Below, one piece after another: positions 17,545 through 30,225 of a stretch of DNA of 64,000 nucleotides (position 1 is its first letter; each line of letters begins with the position of its first letter). This stretch comes from an uncultured Spirochaetia bacterium (GTDB lineage: Bacteria > Spirochaetota > Spirochaetia > SZUA-6 > Bin103), in NCBI GenBank assembly GCA_958296075.1, contig CATQHW010000002.1, positions 992,001 through 1,056,000 of the forward strand, given 5' to 3'. Both the position numbers and the translations under genes were made by a program. The notes under the pieces are model-generated. The model ran no database searches. It was not told where the DNA came from and worked only from the letters and a program-made list of their open reading frames with translations.

Positions 17545-18402
17545 ATGCTGTTGGGTGCGGCGGACTACCACAAGGGCGACTTCCGGACTCTGACCGACCG
17601 GACCGCGGCCGGCGCGGCGGCGTTGGGTTTGCGTGCGCTGAACGCCCGCACGGACGATCCGTTTTCGGTGACGCGGGCGGAGGCCGCCCGCTTCAAGGAC
17701 TCGTTGAAGCGCCACGGCCTGGCGGCCGGGCAGACCGCCGGCAACTACGGCGGCGGCTTGGTGAGCGAGGACGGCGCCGAGCGGGAGCGGACGGTGCGGT
17801 TCGTCCAGGAGATGTGTCGGGTGACGCAGCTCATCGGGGCGCCCACCACCTATCTGCGTCCCGGCAGTCTGAACCCGCGCGGTCCCTGGCTGCCGCATCC
17901 CCGGAACCGCTCGCCGGAGGTGTTCGACCGCCTGGTGGAGAGCGCCCGGCGGGTATGCGCCGCGGCGGATGGAGAAGGGGTGATGGTGGCGGTCGAAGGC
18001 GGGGTCGTGTCGCCGCTCTACTCGCCTGCGCGGATCGAGGCGTTCATCGCCGCCGTCGACTCGCCGGCTCTCGGCTTCAATCAGGATCCGGTCAACCTGA
18101 TCGGCACCCTGGAGCAGGCATATGACACCGGCGCGCTGATCGCCGACAGCTTCGACCGCCTGGGGCGCTGGACGGTGAGCGCGCACGTCAAGGACTTCAC
18201 CCTGGTAGAGGGGTTGCTGCCCCATTTCGAGGAGGCGGAGATCGGCGCCGGCATGCTGGACCAAGCGGCCTACCTGACCCGGCTCCAGGTGGCCCGCCCC
18301 GGCGTCCACGCCTATATCGAGCACCTCGCCACCGAGCGCTTCGCCGCGGCGGTGGCGGCCGTGGCGGCGATCTCGCGATCGGCTGGCGTCGAGTGGGACT
18401 GA
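17545..18402 (+). CDS. Sugar phosphate isomerase/epimerase-like TIM barrel
   Basis: A 285-residue xylose-isomerase-like TIM-barrel protein (AP endonuclease 2 superfamily). Metal-site style motifs are present in the right order: V-A-V-E-G-G, then L-G-F-N-Q-D-P-V-N, then S-A-H-V-K-D-F-T, and a final Y-I-E-H-L. Proteins of this type act as sugar or inositol isomerases and epimerases; substrate is not predictable. The ATG at 17545 directly precedes the first barrel strand. It heads a metabolic stretch with the amidohydrolase-aminotransferase fusion and a Gfo/Idh/MocA dehydrogenase, fitting sugar or polyol catabolism. Confidence 0.82.
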   Translation: MLLGAADYHKGDFRTLTDRTAAGAAALGLRALNARTDDPFSVTRAEAARFKDSLKRHGLAAGQTAGNYGGGLVSEDGAERERTVRFVQEMCRVTQLIGAPTTYLRPGSLNPRGPWLPHPRNRSPEVFDRLVESARRVCAAADGEGVMVAVEGGVVSPLYSPARIEAFIAAVDSPALGFNQDPVNLIGTLEQAYDTGALIADSFDRLGRWTVSAHVKDFTLVEGLLPHFEEAEIGAGMLDQAAYLTRLQVARPGVHAYIEHLATERFAAAVAAVAAISRSAGVEWD

Positions 18403-18483
18403 TCCGGCCGCAGTCCGGGTTCGCGCGTCAGATCAGCAGGTCGAGCCGTTGACCTGCCGGCCCTTTCGGACGTGCAATATCGT

Positions 18484-20862
<2,379 letters not shown>

Positions 20863-21831
20863 TCAGGCCGGCTCGACCCAGGCTCCCTGGCGGTCCCTGC
20901 TGCGCAGGCCGGCGATCAGGATGCCGATGACGTTGCGGGTGACCGAGAACGGCAGGCGGGACGTGCCTTCGGCGACCGAGCGGACGAATTGCTGCAGCAA
21001 CCCGCGGTGGGCGGCGAACAGCCCGTCCAGCACCGCCGAACGGCAGCCGCCCTCGCCGTACAGGTGTAACTGCATCGTCGGAGCGGCGCTGCGGAGCTGG
21101 TGGATCGTTGCGATGGCGCCGCCATCGAACTCGATCTCCACCACCTCGCCGTACCCGAACGCGCCGTGGCGGACGCGCAGCGCGCGCGGGTCGTCGAGCA
21201 CCGTACAAATCGCCTCCAGCGCGTGCACGCCGTAGCTCACCCAGTCCTTGACGCTGACCGCGACCGCCAGACGCACCGGGCCGAGCGCCGCCGCCGCCTC
21301 CTTGAGCACGCGCACCTCCGCCGCGTAGCGCAGGGACGAGCTCGACATGATCAGCCGGCCGGTGCGGTCCTGCTCGACGAAGAAGGCCAGATCGGCCTCC
21401 GTGGCCGCCAGAGGCCGGTCGATCAGCACCGGCATTCCCGCGTCGAGAAACGGCTGCGCCAGCGCCGCGTGGCTCTCCGCGTCGTCGCGGGCGATCAGCA
21501 CCGCGTCGACCGCGCCGACCATCGACCGCGGCTCGGCGGTGATGTGGGCGACGTGGCCGGCTGCGACGACCCGCTCGGAGATCACCCGGTCCTGCGTCCA
21601 GACGTGGGTCACCTGCGCGCCGTCGACGCCGAGGGAATCGCTATTGGCGGCCAGATAGGTCGCGATCCGCCGGTTCGCGTAGAGCGGCATCAGGTCCGCG
21701 TCGTAGGAGCCGTTGACGATCGCCGACCACGAGTAGGGGTGGGCGTTCTCCGGGCCCATGTAGCCGATCACACCGAGCCGGATCGCCGAGGCGGTCGCGC
21801 TGGGCGTGAATGAGGCGGGTGAGGGCTTCAT
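20863..21831 (-). CDS. Gfo/Idh/MocA-family oxidoreductase
   Basis: A 322-residue NAD(P)-dependent oxidoreductase of the Gfo/Idh/MocA type. The N-terminal Rossmann strand I-R-L-G-V-I-G-Y-M-G is followed by D-A-V-L-I-A-R-D-D and P-V-L-I-D-R-P-L-A, where the family normally has E-K-P. The C-terminal alpha/beta domain follows. Relatives oxidise sugars, inositols or deoxysugars. The ATG at 21831 gives the expected N-terminus; the open frame upstream to 22083 overlaps the next gene and is not family-like. It is convergent with the fusion gene and lies in a minus-strand run with the FAD oxidoreductase. Confidence 0.84.
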   Translation of the reverse strand: MKPSPASFTPSATASAIRLGVIGYMGPENAHPYSWSAIVNGSYDADLMPLYANRRIATYLAANSDSLGVDGAQVTHVWTQDRVISERVVAAGHVAHITAEPRSMVGAVDAVLIARDDAESHAALAQPFLDAGMPVLIDRPLAATEADLAFFVEQDRTGRLIMSSSSLRYAAEVRVLKEAAAALGPVRLAVAVSVKDWVSYGVHALEAICTVLDDPRALRVRHGAFGYGEVVEIEFDGGAIATIHQLRSAAPTMQLHLYGEGGCRSAVLDGLFAAHRGLLQQFVRSVAEGTSRLPFSVTRNVIGILIAGLRSRDRQGAWVEPA

Positions 21832-21895
21832 GATCCGTGCCGCCGGGGGCGCGCCGGCGTCATCGCGGCGATCGGAACCGCATCGCGCCGAGGGT

Positions 21896-23065
21896 TCATG
21901 CGCGGTTGCCCGAGCCCCAGGCGGAGGTGATCGGCTGGCCCTCCGCAAAGCGGGTCGGCCGCAGCGCGTGCAGGTCGACGCGCGGCGTCGCGCCGGTGAT
22001 GACGGCGGCCAGCGACTCGCCGATCGGGGCGCCGAGCTTGAAGCCGTGGCCGCTACCGCCGAAGCAGGCGTAGTACCCCACAAGCTCCGGCTCCGCGCCG
22101 ACTACCGGGTGCCAGTCGTCGGTGATGGTGTAGATCGACGCCCAGCCCTTGACCAGCCGCGCGCCGCGCAGCGCCGGCAGCCGCCGAAACAGCCCGCTCT
22201 CGATCCGCGCGCGCGTGGCGGCATCCAGCGCCGGGGCGTAGTCGTCGATGTCGAGCGGCTCCAGTTCCTTCGGATAGTCGAGGCCGGCCAGTACCCCGCC
22301 GTCTCCGTGCGGACGGAAATAGACGTGGCAGATCGGGTCGGCCACGATCGGCAGCGCGCCGAAGCCGGCCGGCGCCTCCACGACCAGATCGGACTCGCGG
22401 CTCCAGCGGATGGAGCAGGCCAGGCCGGAGGAAGCGCCGACGCGGCCGCCCCACGGCCCGGCGGCGTTGATCACCAGCGGTGTGTCGATGCGCCCCTGAT
22501 CGGTTTCCACGCCGGTGACGCGCCCGCCGGCCGCCATGATGCCGCGTGCGCCGACGCCTTCGTGCGCGCGCAGTCCGAACCGCTCCGCGGTCTCGACCAG
22601 CGTGCGCGTGGTGCGCACGGGATCGGCGTAGCCGGCCCTCCGCTGATGGCACGCCATGGCGATCCCGTGCGGCGAGAGCTGCGGCGCGATCTCCAGCGCC
22701 TCATCGACGCCGATCTCGCGCGTGCCGGTGCCGTGTCGTGCCTCGTTCGCCAGCACCTGGCGGCCGATTTCCGCGTGCTCCGGTCCGTACAGGATGAGCT
22801 GTCCGGTGCGCCGGAAACCGGTCGGGCCGCCCAGCTCCTCCCGGTCGTTCTCGAACATGTCCATGGCGCGCAGCGCCAGCTCGACGGTCACCTTGTTGGA
22901 GTACGAGCAGCGTACGTTGGCCGCCGAGTGGCCGGTACTGACCGCGGCCAGCGTGCGCCGCTCCAGCAACACGACCGAACCGATGTCGGCCTTGGCCAGG
23001 AAGTGGCCGCAACTCGCGCCCATGATGCCGCCGCCGATGATCACGGCGTCCGCCGTCCGCTGCAT
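21896..23065 (-). CDS. FAD-dependent oxidoreductase (DAO/sarcosine oxidase-like)
   Basis: A 389-residue flavoprotein of the D-amino acid/sarcosine oxidase (DAO) family. The dinucleotide-binding motif V-I-I-G-G-G-I-M-G-A-S is at residues 8-18, then L-L-E-R, S-T-G-H-S-A-A-N-V-R, N-A-A-G-P-W-G, and the C-terminal C-F-G-G-S-G-H-G-F-K-L-G-P-like FAD block. It probably oxidises a secondary or N-methylated amine. It ends 64 bases before the Gfo/Idh/MocA gene begins and follows the 576-residue gene by five bases, so these form an operon on the minus strand. Confidence 0.88.
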   Translation of the reverse strand: MQRTADAVIIGGGIMGASCGHFLAKADIGSVVLLERRTLAAVSTGHSAANVRCSYSNKVTVELALRAMDMFENDREELGGPTGFRRTGQLILYGPEHAEIGRQVLANEARHGTGTREIGVDEALEIAPQLSPHGIAMACHQRRAGYADPVRTTRTLVETAERFGLRAHEGVGARGIMAAGGRVTGVETDQGRIDTPLVINAAGPWGGRVGASSGLACSIRWSRESDLVVEAPAGFGALPIVADPICHVYFRPHGDGGVLAGLDYPKELEPLDIDDYAPALDAATRARIESGLFRRLPALRGARLVKGWASIYTITDDWHPVVGAEPELVGYYACFGGSGHGFKLGAPIGESLAAVITGATPRVDLHALRPTRFAEGQPITSAWGSGNRA

Positions 23066-23070
23066 GCGCG

Positions 23071-24801
23071 TCACCAGGGGAATCCGAGGGTAGGGCGGGC
23101 GACGAACCGCTCCAGGCCGAAGGAGATGCGCGCGCCGGCGCCGGGGCCGAGGTGCACGTCGATCGCCGAGGCGCCGACCGGCTGCGCTGCGCCGCCGCTG
23201 GTAGCGGCGTCCACGAACCGGTGCTCGCCGTAGGTTCCCGCCTGCACGACCAGCGAGCATGCGCGGCCGGGGTGCAGGTTGACCAGAGTCAGGTCCACCG
23301 AGCGGTCGGTCATCCCCGCCACCAGCGCCGCCGCCTGCGGGGGCAGGCCCGCGCGGCGCGCGCCGCGGTCGAAGTAGCGGACGCAGGCATGCAGCGGCAT
23401 GCCGCTGGCAAGTCCGTCGCCGAGCCCGCCGGCCATCAACTCCACCAGCGCCTGCGCGTTCGCGGGGTTGAGGGAGTTGGGGTTTTCCGACAGGCGCGTA
23501 TCGGGCGTCGTGGGATCCTCGTCCATCTCCTGGCGTTGCCGGCGCACGCGCGCCAGCTCGCCGTGCAGCCGCCGCACCGGATAGTCGGGATCTTCGCCCG
23601 CCAGATAGCGCAACCACGGGGTGTTGCCCAGGTCGCCGGCCGGGCGGCTCCAGTAGCGCAGCTCGCCCGCCCCGCGCTGAAACGGATCGGGGGTCCAGGC
23701 GTACCAGCCGTCATCGCCGTGCATCTGCGGGTAGACGGTCTGGCCGTCCCGTGTCCGGGCGCGGTCGTTGACCCGCTCGATCATGGTACGCCACGGCTCC
23801 AGGTAGCCGCGGTCACCGGTGAGCAGCATCGCCAGCGCGAAGCCGTGGATGCTGCGGCCCAGGTGCCGCGGCGTGTGGCGCACCACCGGGCCGCCGGTGA
23901 GGGTGTGGCTCCAGCCGTAGGTGCCGCCGTACCAGCGGCCGCCGGCCGCCGAGCCGATGGCGCCGTCCAGCCCCACGTTGGACGGAATGATCCCGTCGTT
24001 GGCGGCCATGCGTTCCACCCAGGCGTCGACGTACCCCAGGATCCACGCGCGGTAGCGCTCCTCGCCAGTGAACAACCAGGTCTGGAAGGCCATGGCGGTC
24101 GCGGCCAGGTTGCACGGGTTGTCGCCGGCCACGTTGCGGTAGGTGGAGAAGTGAGTGAGGTAGTCGTCATAGGTGCGGTGCCAGCGGTTGGGCGTGAAGC
24201 GGCCGGGCTCGAACGGCTCGCCCGCCCAGTCGGCCGGCTCCGCGCGGCGCAGCACCGGCCCGCGGCTGCCGTTCATCAGGCTGCGGATGACGCGATGCTC
24301 CGGGTCGTAGTTGGGAGCCAGCGGATCGTCGCCGAGGTAGAAGCCGGCGAAGCGGCGCATGCGCGCCTGCCAGGTGGGGTCGCCCGGGTCGCACAGTCCT
24401 TCCTGGAAGAGTGGATGGAAGCCCTCGCCATTGTGGAGCCAGTCGAAGCTGGTCGGGAACTCGCGGAAGTACATGCCGTCGCGCGCCAGCTCGGTGGACG
24501 GCGAGCGCGCCTCCGTGTACTGCCGGATGTGGCCGTTCATGCCGGTGCGGTAGCGGTCCAGGAGGACCTGCGGAGCGCCCAGCGCGTAGAGATCGGTCAG
24601 GCCGTCGACGTTCTCCGCCGCGTCGTCGGCGCCGTCCAGCGCCCCCCAACGCGGCACGCACAGGAGGTAGCCGCGCGGGTCGAAGTAGCGGTCGTAGAAC
24701 TCCAGGTAGGCGTCGGTGATCGCGTCCAGCAGGTGCCGTTCGAGCAGCGCCCAGTGGGGCGCCGGCATCGGGTCGGTGATGCGGAGCGTGGTGCAAGCCA
24801 T
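23071..24801 (-). CDS. Unrecognised 576-residue protein, possibly helical-toroid enzyme
   Basis: A 576-residue cytoplasmic-looking protein with many Trp, Tyr and His residues. Motif-like stretches include F-Y-D-R-Y-F-D-P-R-G-Y-L, R-N-V-A-G-D-N-P-C-N-L-A-A-T, A-Y-L-like helical repeats with W-I-L-G-Y-V-D-A-W, and W-Y-G-G-T-Y-G-W-S-H. The helix spacing resembles six-hairpin (alpha/alpha) toroid glycosidase-like enzymes with a C-terminal beta-sandwich, but I do not recognise a family. The start ATG at 24801 follows a 32-bp gap after the ModBC gene. It is closely followed by the FAD oxidoreductase and probably shares its pathway. Confidence 0.66.
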   Translation of the reverse strand: MACTTLRITDPMPAPHWALLERHLLDAITDAYLEFYDRYFDPRGYLLCVPRWGALDGADDAAENVDGLTDLYALGAPQVLLDRYRTGMNGHIRQYTEARSPSTELARDGMYFREFPTSFDWLHNGEGFHPLFQEGLCDPGDPTWQARMRRFAGFYLGDDPLAPNYDPEHRVIRSLMNGSRGPVLRRAEPADWAGEPFEPGRFTPNRWHRTYDDYLTHFSTYRNVAGDNPCNLAATAMAFQTWLFTGEERYRAWILGYVDAWVERMAANDGIIPSNVGLDGAIGSAAGGRWYGGTYGWSHTLTGGPVVRHTPRHLGRSIHGFALAMLLTGDRGYLEPWRTMIERVNDRARTRDGQTVYPQMHGDDGWYAWTPDPFQRGAGELRYWSRPAGDLGNTPWLRYLAGEDPDYPVRRLHGELARVRRQRQEMDEDPTTPDTRLSENPNSLNPANAQALVELMAGGLGDGLASGMPLHACVRYFDRGARRAGLPPQAAALVAGMTDRSVDLTLVNLHPGRACSLVVQAGTYGEHRFVDAATSGGAAQPVGASAIDVHLGPGAGARISFGLERFVARPTLGFPW

Positions 24802-24833
24802 CGGTGAACCCTTGCGCGCGAAGCGCCGGCGAA

Positions 24834-26494
<1,661 letters not shown>

Positions 26495-26495
<1 letters not shown>

Positions 26496-27307
26496 CAGGG
26501 GGCCAGGAACCCGTACTCGCCCAGGATCGCCTGCCCGCGCGGGGAATGGACGAACGCGATCCAGCGCTCGGCCGGCCCGCGTGCGGCGCCGGACGGCGTG
26601 CGGGAGCGGCCGGCGGTGACGATGCCCATGACGTATTCGGCGCGCACGTTGAGATCGGCCGGGATGGGGACGATCCGCACGCGCGCGGCGGTTGCCGCGT
26701 CGGTGCGATAGACGATCCCGGCGTCCGCTTCGCCCAACTCGACCTTGGCGCGCACCAGCCGCACGTTGTGCTCCAGGGAGACTACGCGCGACAGCACGGT
26801 CGTCTCGAAGTCCGCGCCCAGGGTCGTCGCGGAGCGTCGCAGCACCGCTCGGGTGTAGCGGCCTACCGGAACGGTGTCGGCGCCGATGACCAGCCGTTCG
26901 GCGGCGGTGAGACCGCCATACGATTCGATGCCGGAAGGGTTGTCCAGGGGTACGACGATGGCCAGTTCGTTGGCCGCGAAGGGTCGGGCGCCGCGCAGCA
27001 GGCGCGCGTCGATCAGCGCCTGCGTATGGTCGGGATCGGCCGACGCGAACACGTCGGCCGGCGCGCCCTGCTCGATCTGCAGGCGCAGCACCTGGCTGCC
27101 GGCGAAGGCGAGGGCGACGTCGACGCCGTCGTGGGCCGCCTCGAAGGCGCGCTCGATAGCCGTGAAGGCGTCGGTGAGCGAAGAGGCGGCGTACACGCTC
27201 AGCCGGCGCGGCTCCGGACCGCCGCTCCCGCACCCGGTTGCCAGCAGGAGCATGACGAGCGGCGCTGCGGCGGCGCGGAGCAAGGAGTGGACCGAGAAAC
27301 GGCGCAC
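26495..27307 (-). CDS. modA: Molybdate-binding lipoprotein ModA
   Basis: A 270-residue periplasmic binding lipoprotein of the ModA family. The signal peptide runs from a basic n-region to the lipobox L-A-T-G-C. Family features are [13 protein letters not shown] (Ser binds the oxyanion), [12 protein letters not shown] (second Ser), [11 protein letters not shown], and [17 protein letters not shown] chose the GTG at 27307 because it supplies the signal n-region; an internal ATG within the hydrophobic core would truncate it. First gene of the modA-modBC operon. Confidence 0.86.
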
Positions 27308-27447
27308 GCGCCGACTATCGCACGCCCGGCATCTGATCTTCCGCCCTGGACTCCACAGAGCGAGTGGAGACCACGCGCCGCTCCCACGCCAAACCGGTTC
27401 GGAATCGGACGTCCGAGACTCGTGAGCATCAATCCACGCCTGATCGT

Positions 27448-27630
27448 TGGATGTGGCTGCAGTTGCTGAATTATTGCCTGCAGGTCTGGCTGAAATGGCG
27501 CAGGGAGCACGAGCACGAGCCGCGATTGCCGCTGATCGTGCCGGTGGTATTCTATCAGGGAGCGGAGCGGTGGCGGTACGGGCGGCAGTTCGCGGAGTTG
27601 GTAGCGGGGGCGGAGCCGGACTGGAGCTGG
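27448..27630 (+). pseudogene. Rpn/YhgA-type nuclease fragment (middle part)
   Basis: A short open stretch reads D-R-W-M-W-L-Q-L-L-N-Y, then R-L-P-L-I-V-P-V-V-F-Y-Q-G, then R-Y-G-R-Q-F-A-E-L. This matches the middle of Rpn-family recombination-promoting nucleases (PD-(D/E)XK type, formerly transposase_31), where the equivalents are the D-R-x-M-x-x-R-L helix and the P-x-V-L-Y-H-G strand. The N-terminal part with catalytic residues is absent and no start codon is plausible, so this is gene debris. The matching N-terminal part may lie near 32760-33000 on the other strand. Confidence 0.62.
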
Positions 27631-27703
27631 TCGGCAACGCAGGACATGGCGTCGGGGCCTGAATACGTTGCCGAAGCGTCGCGCGGCGGTGCATGTTCTG
27701 GGC

Positions 27704-29329
27704 ATGTCGTGGTGCCGAGTCGCTGGTCTGTGCATCGCCCTGCTATGCGTGCTCGCCGTCGCCCTCATGCCCGCTCAGGCCGACACGCCGCAGGACACCT
27801 TGGTGATCGCCAAGGACATCGGCGACATCATCACGCTGGATCCGGCGGAGGCGTTCGAGATCACGACGGGCGAGGTCCTTGCCAACGTCTACGACCGGAT
27901 CATGACGTTCGAGCCGGAGCGGCCGGGCGAGCTGACCGGCGGCGTGGCGGAAAGCTACGTCGTGAGCCCGGACGGCAGGTCGATCACCTTCAGGATTCGC
28001 GACGGCCTGACGTTTCATTCCGGCAACCCGGTGCGGCCGGAGGACGTCGAGTTCTCGCTGGAGCGGGTCGTGCACCTCGACGGGTCGCCGGCCTTCATCG
28101 TCACGCAGTTCGGCTGGAACGCCGACAACGTCGGCGCGCTGGTCGAAGTCGTCGACGACCGCCGCCTCCGCATCACCGTCGTAGAACCGCTGTCGCCGAT
28201 GCTGGTGCTGCACGCGCTTTCGGCTGGCTTGGCCTCCGTGGTCGATCGGAACCTGGTCCTGGCGCACGAGCGGGACGGCGACCTGGGGGCCGCGTGGCTG
28301 CGGACCAACGGCGCCGGCTCCGGTCCGTTCCGGCTGGCACGCTGGCAGCCCAACGAGTCGGTGTCGCTGGCGGCCAATGCCGACTACCGGCACGGCGTTC
28401 CGGGCGTGGGCCGCGTCGTCCTGCGCCACGTGCCGGAGCCGTCCGACCAGCGGCTGCTGCTGGAGCGGGGCGACGTAGACATCGCCCGCGGCCTCACGCC
28501 GGACCTGATCGCCGGACTCGCCGGCAATGCCGGCGTCGCGGTCGACGACGTTCCCAAAGGCGCGATCGTCTACTTGGCGGCGAACGCCTCGCATCCGATC
28601 CTGGGCGAGGATCGCGTCGTGCAGGCGCTGCGCCACGCGGTCGACTACCACGGCATGGCGGATTCCTTCCTGGCCGGCCAGTTCATGGTGCATCAGGCGT
28701 TCTGGCCGCGCGGCCTGTGGGCGGCCTACGTCGAAACGCCGTATCGGTTTGACCCGGAACGGGCGAAGTCGCTGCTCGCGCAGGCCGGCTATGGCGACGG
28801 GTTTGCGGTGCGCATCGACACGCTCACCACCCCACCGTTCCCGCGGATCGCTGGCGCGGTGCGGGAGACGCTGGCGCAGGCCGGCATCGAGGCGCAGGTC
28901 GTCACCCAGGAAGGGACCGCGCTCTGGCCGATGTACCGCGCGCGCGGCCACGAGTTGATACTGGTCCCCTGGTCGCCCGACTACGTCGATCCGCACTCGA
29001 ACGCCGACGCCTTCGCGCACAACCCCGACAACCGGCTGGAGGCAGGGCTCACGGGGGTGCCGGCGTGGCGCAACGCGTGGGCGCGGGCCGACGTCAACGC
29101 GGCGGTGGTCCAGGCGCGGGACGAGCGCGATCCGGCCCGGCGCGCGCAGCTCTACCGCGACCTGCAGCGGCGCCTGCAGGTTGAGGGGCCGTACGTGATC
29201 ATGTTCCAGCAGACCGAACAGGTCGCGCGGCGCGCTGACGTTACCGGGTTCGTATCCGGTTCCAACTTCGATCACGTCTGGTATCGCATGGTGTCGAAGC
29301 GATCCGCTGCCGCGCGGCCGGGCGGATGA
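27704..29329 (+). CDS. Family-5 ABC solute-binding protein (peptide/opine type)
   Basis: A 541-residue periplasmic binding protein of the SBP_bac_5 (oligopeptide/nickel) family. A signal peptide (MSWCRVAGLC...ending A-Q-A-D) precedes T-L-V-I-A-K-D-I-G-D-I-I-T-L-D-P-A, then L-A-N-V-Y-D-R-I, then the family block F-R-I-R-D-G-L-T-F-H-S-G-N-P-V-R-P-E-D-V-E. The C-terminus ends N-F-D-H-V-W-Y-R-M-V. I chose the ATG at 27704; a TTG 12 codons earlier is possible. No permease or ATPase genes are adjacent, so it is an orphan receptor in this window. Its 3' end is partly duplicated at 30007-30042. Confidence 0.87.
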   Translation: MSWCRVAGLCIALLCVLAVALMPAQADTPQDTLVIAKDIGDIITLDPAEAFEITTGEVLANVYDRIMTFEPERPGELTGGVAESYVVSPDGRSITFRIRDGLTFHSGNPVRPEDVEFSLERVVHLDGSPAFIVTQFGWNADNVGALVEVVDDRRLRITVVEPLSPMLVLHALSAGLASVVDRNLVLAHERDGDLGAAWLRTNGAGSGPFRLARWQPNESVSLAANADYRHGVPGVGRVVLRHVPEPSDQRLLLERGDVDIARGLTPDLIAGLAGNAGVAVDDVPKGAIVYLAANASHPILGEDRVVQALRHAVDYHGMADSFLAGQFMVHQAFWPRGLWAAYVETPYRFDPERAKSLLAQAGYGDGFAVRIDTLTTPPFPRIAGAVRETLAQAGIEAQVVTQEGTALWPMYRARGHELILVPWSPDYVDPHSNADAFAHNPDNRLEAGLTGVPAWRNAWARADVNAAVVQARDERDPARRAQLYRDLQRRLQVEGPYVIMFQQTEQVARRADVTGFVSGSNFDHVWYRMVSKRSAAARPGG

Positions 29330-29349
29330 GAGGGAGGTTAGGTACCCGC

Positions 29350-29661
29350 ATGCCCGTATACGTCTATCGATGCAGCGCCTGCGAGCGCGTGTTCGAGAAG
29401 TTGCTGTTCAGCACCACGACGCCGGAAGCCGCGCGGACGCGGTGCTCGGCGTGCGGCGGCGCGGCGCCGCGCGATTACTCGACCCACACCTTCGCCTCAC
29501 CGAGCATCGGCGCCAGCGGCGAGTTGGCTGAGGACGCCGAGCCCTACAAGGCGATGCACTACCACGAGAAACGCGGCGAATGGGAGCAGGCGGCCAAGGC
29601 TGCCGAAGGCGTGAGTGAGTTTGCCAAGCAGAAGTTCATCCGCAAGGCCGAGCAGGACTGA
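29350..29661 (+). CDS. FmdB-type zinc-ribbon protein
   Basis: A 103-residue FmdB/CxxC_CxxC_SSSS-type putative regulatory protein. The zinc ribbon is formed by Cys8, Cys11, Cys32 and Cys35, starting with the family's M-P-V-Y-V-Y-R-C. The C-terminal half reads Y-H-E-K-R-G-E-W-E-Q-A-A-K-A-A-E-G-V-S and is Glu/Lys-rich. Function is unknown; small ribbons of this type may bind nucleic acid or partner proteins. Translation starts 20 bases after the solute-binding gene. A decayed copy with an internal deletion sits at 31721-31830, showing that this gene was part of the duplicated cassette. Confidence 0.83.
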   Translation: MPVYVYRCSACERVFEKLLFSTTTPEAARTRCSACGGAAPRDYSTHTFASPSIGASGELAEDAEPYKAMHYHEKRGEWEQAAKAAEGVSEFAKQKFIRKAEQD

Positions 29662-29879
29662 CCGGCGGGACGAGCGTGCGGAGCCGGCTCAGAGCTTCGT
29701 GGCGATAACGTCGCTCGCGCCTTCGCGATGAGTTGGAGGCGGACGCGTTCGCTACGCGCCATGGCCAGGAGACCGGACTCGTTTGATCCTCAGCACGGAC
29801 ACTGACTTCGCCCGGTTCCACGGGCTGAAAGTGGCGCAATCCGCTGGGCGGCTGAGCGGGTCGGTCACGCCTCGCCGAG

Positions 29880-29985
29880 CAGTTCTTTCCTCGCTAGCTT
29901 GGCAGCGGCTGGTGCCGCTGGCAAACACCTCGCGCAGACCTTCCTGTGCTTGGCGCTTCCAGCCGCTGACGATGCGGGCGGCCAT
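29880..29985 (-). pseudogene. Possible IS3-family OrfA transposase remnant
   Basis: The minus strand reads M-A-A-R-I-V-S-G-W-K-R-Q-A-Q-E-G-L-R-E-V-F-A-S-G. This resembles the helix-turn-helix and linker of IS3-family OrfA proteins (typically I-x-x-W-K-R-Q-x-x-E-G-x-x-x-V-F). No full transposase frame or inverted repeats are found. Match is short and by eye. Confidence 0.38.
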
Positions 29986-30006
29986 GCACCGCAGGTACGA
30001 CGTCGC

Positions 30007-30042
30007 AACTTCGATCACGTCTGGTATCGCTTTTCGAAGTAG
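30007..30042 (+). pseudogene. Remnant of a second solute-binding gene 3' end
   Basis: Twelve codons N-F-D-H-V-W-Y-R-F-S-K-stop repeat the end of the gene at 27704-29329 (29264-29299), with 24 identical consecutive bases, then a diverged end. It shows that a second copy of that gene, or of its tail, once lay here. Confidence 0.6.
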
Positions 30043-30066
30043 CCGGCCTCCGCAGTCTGCGGGCGC

Positions 30067-30112
30067 GGATCGCCAGGGGTCTGTCCACGGAAATACCGGA
30101 TAAGTCATTTTT
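30067..30112. repeat. 46-bp direct repeat, left copy
   Basis: Begins GGATCGCCAGGGG and ends GGATAAGTCATTTTT. The right copy is at 31964-32009. Each lies about 12-15 bp before the promoter of a RiPP precursor, and the shared segment continues through promoter and gene, so this is the visible left edge of the duplication. The GTCCACGG part resembles some IS ends, but no partner inverted repeat was found. Confidence 0.62.
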
Positions 30113-30124
30113 GGGGCCGATCGG

Positions 30125-30153
30125 GTGACACCCGACCGGCGGCCGCCAATACT
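30125..30153 (+). promoter_or_regulatory. Promoter of RiPP precursor 1
   Basis: -35 GTGACA (30125-30130), 17-bp spacer, -10 AATACT (30148-30153). The same layout occurs before the second precursor with TTGACA and GATACT. The conserved spacing between two diverged copies supports function. Start codon lies about 73 bases downstream. Confidence 0.6.
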
Positions 30154-30225
30154 ACCGGTACATGGAGCACGCTGCCGGAAGCGCGGCAGCGTGCCTGGAT
30201 TACGTCTCTTGAGGAGGGCGAACCT

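Larger units (their letters stand above)
29662..30225 (+). other. Intergenic mosaic of gene debris before RiPP cassette
   Basis: A 564-bp stretch with no intact gene. It contains a possible IS3 OrfA remnant on the minus strand (29880-29985), a duplicated solute-binding gene tail (30007-30042), the left copy of a 46-bp direct repeat (30067-30112) and a predicted promoter (30125-30153). Confidence 0.6.
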
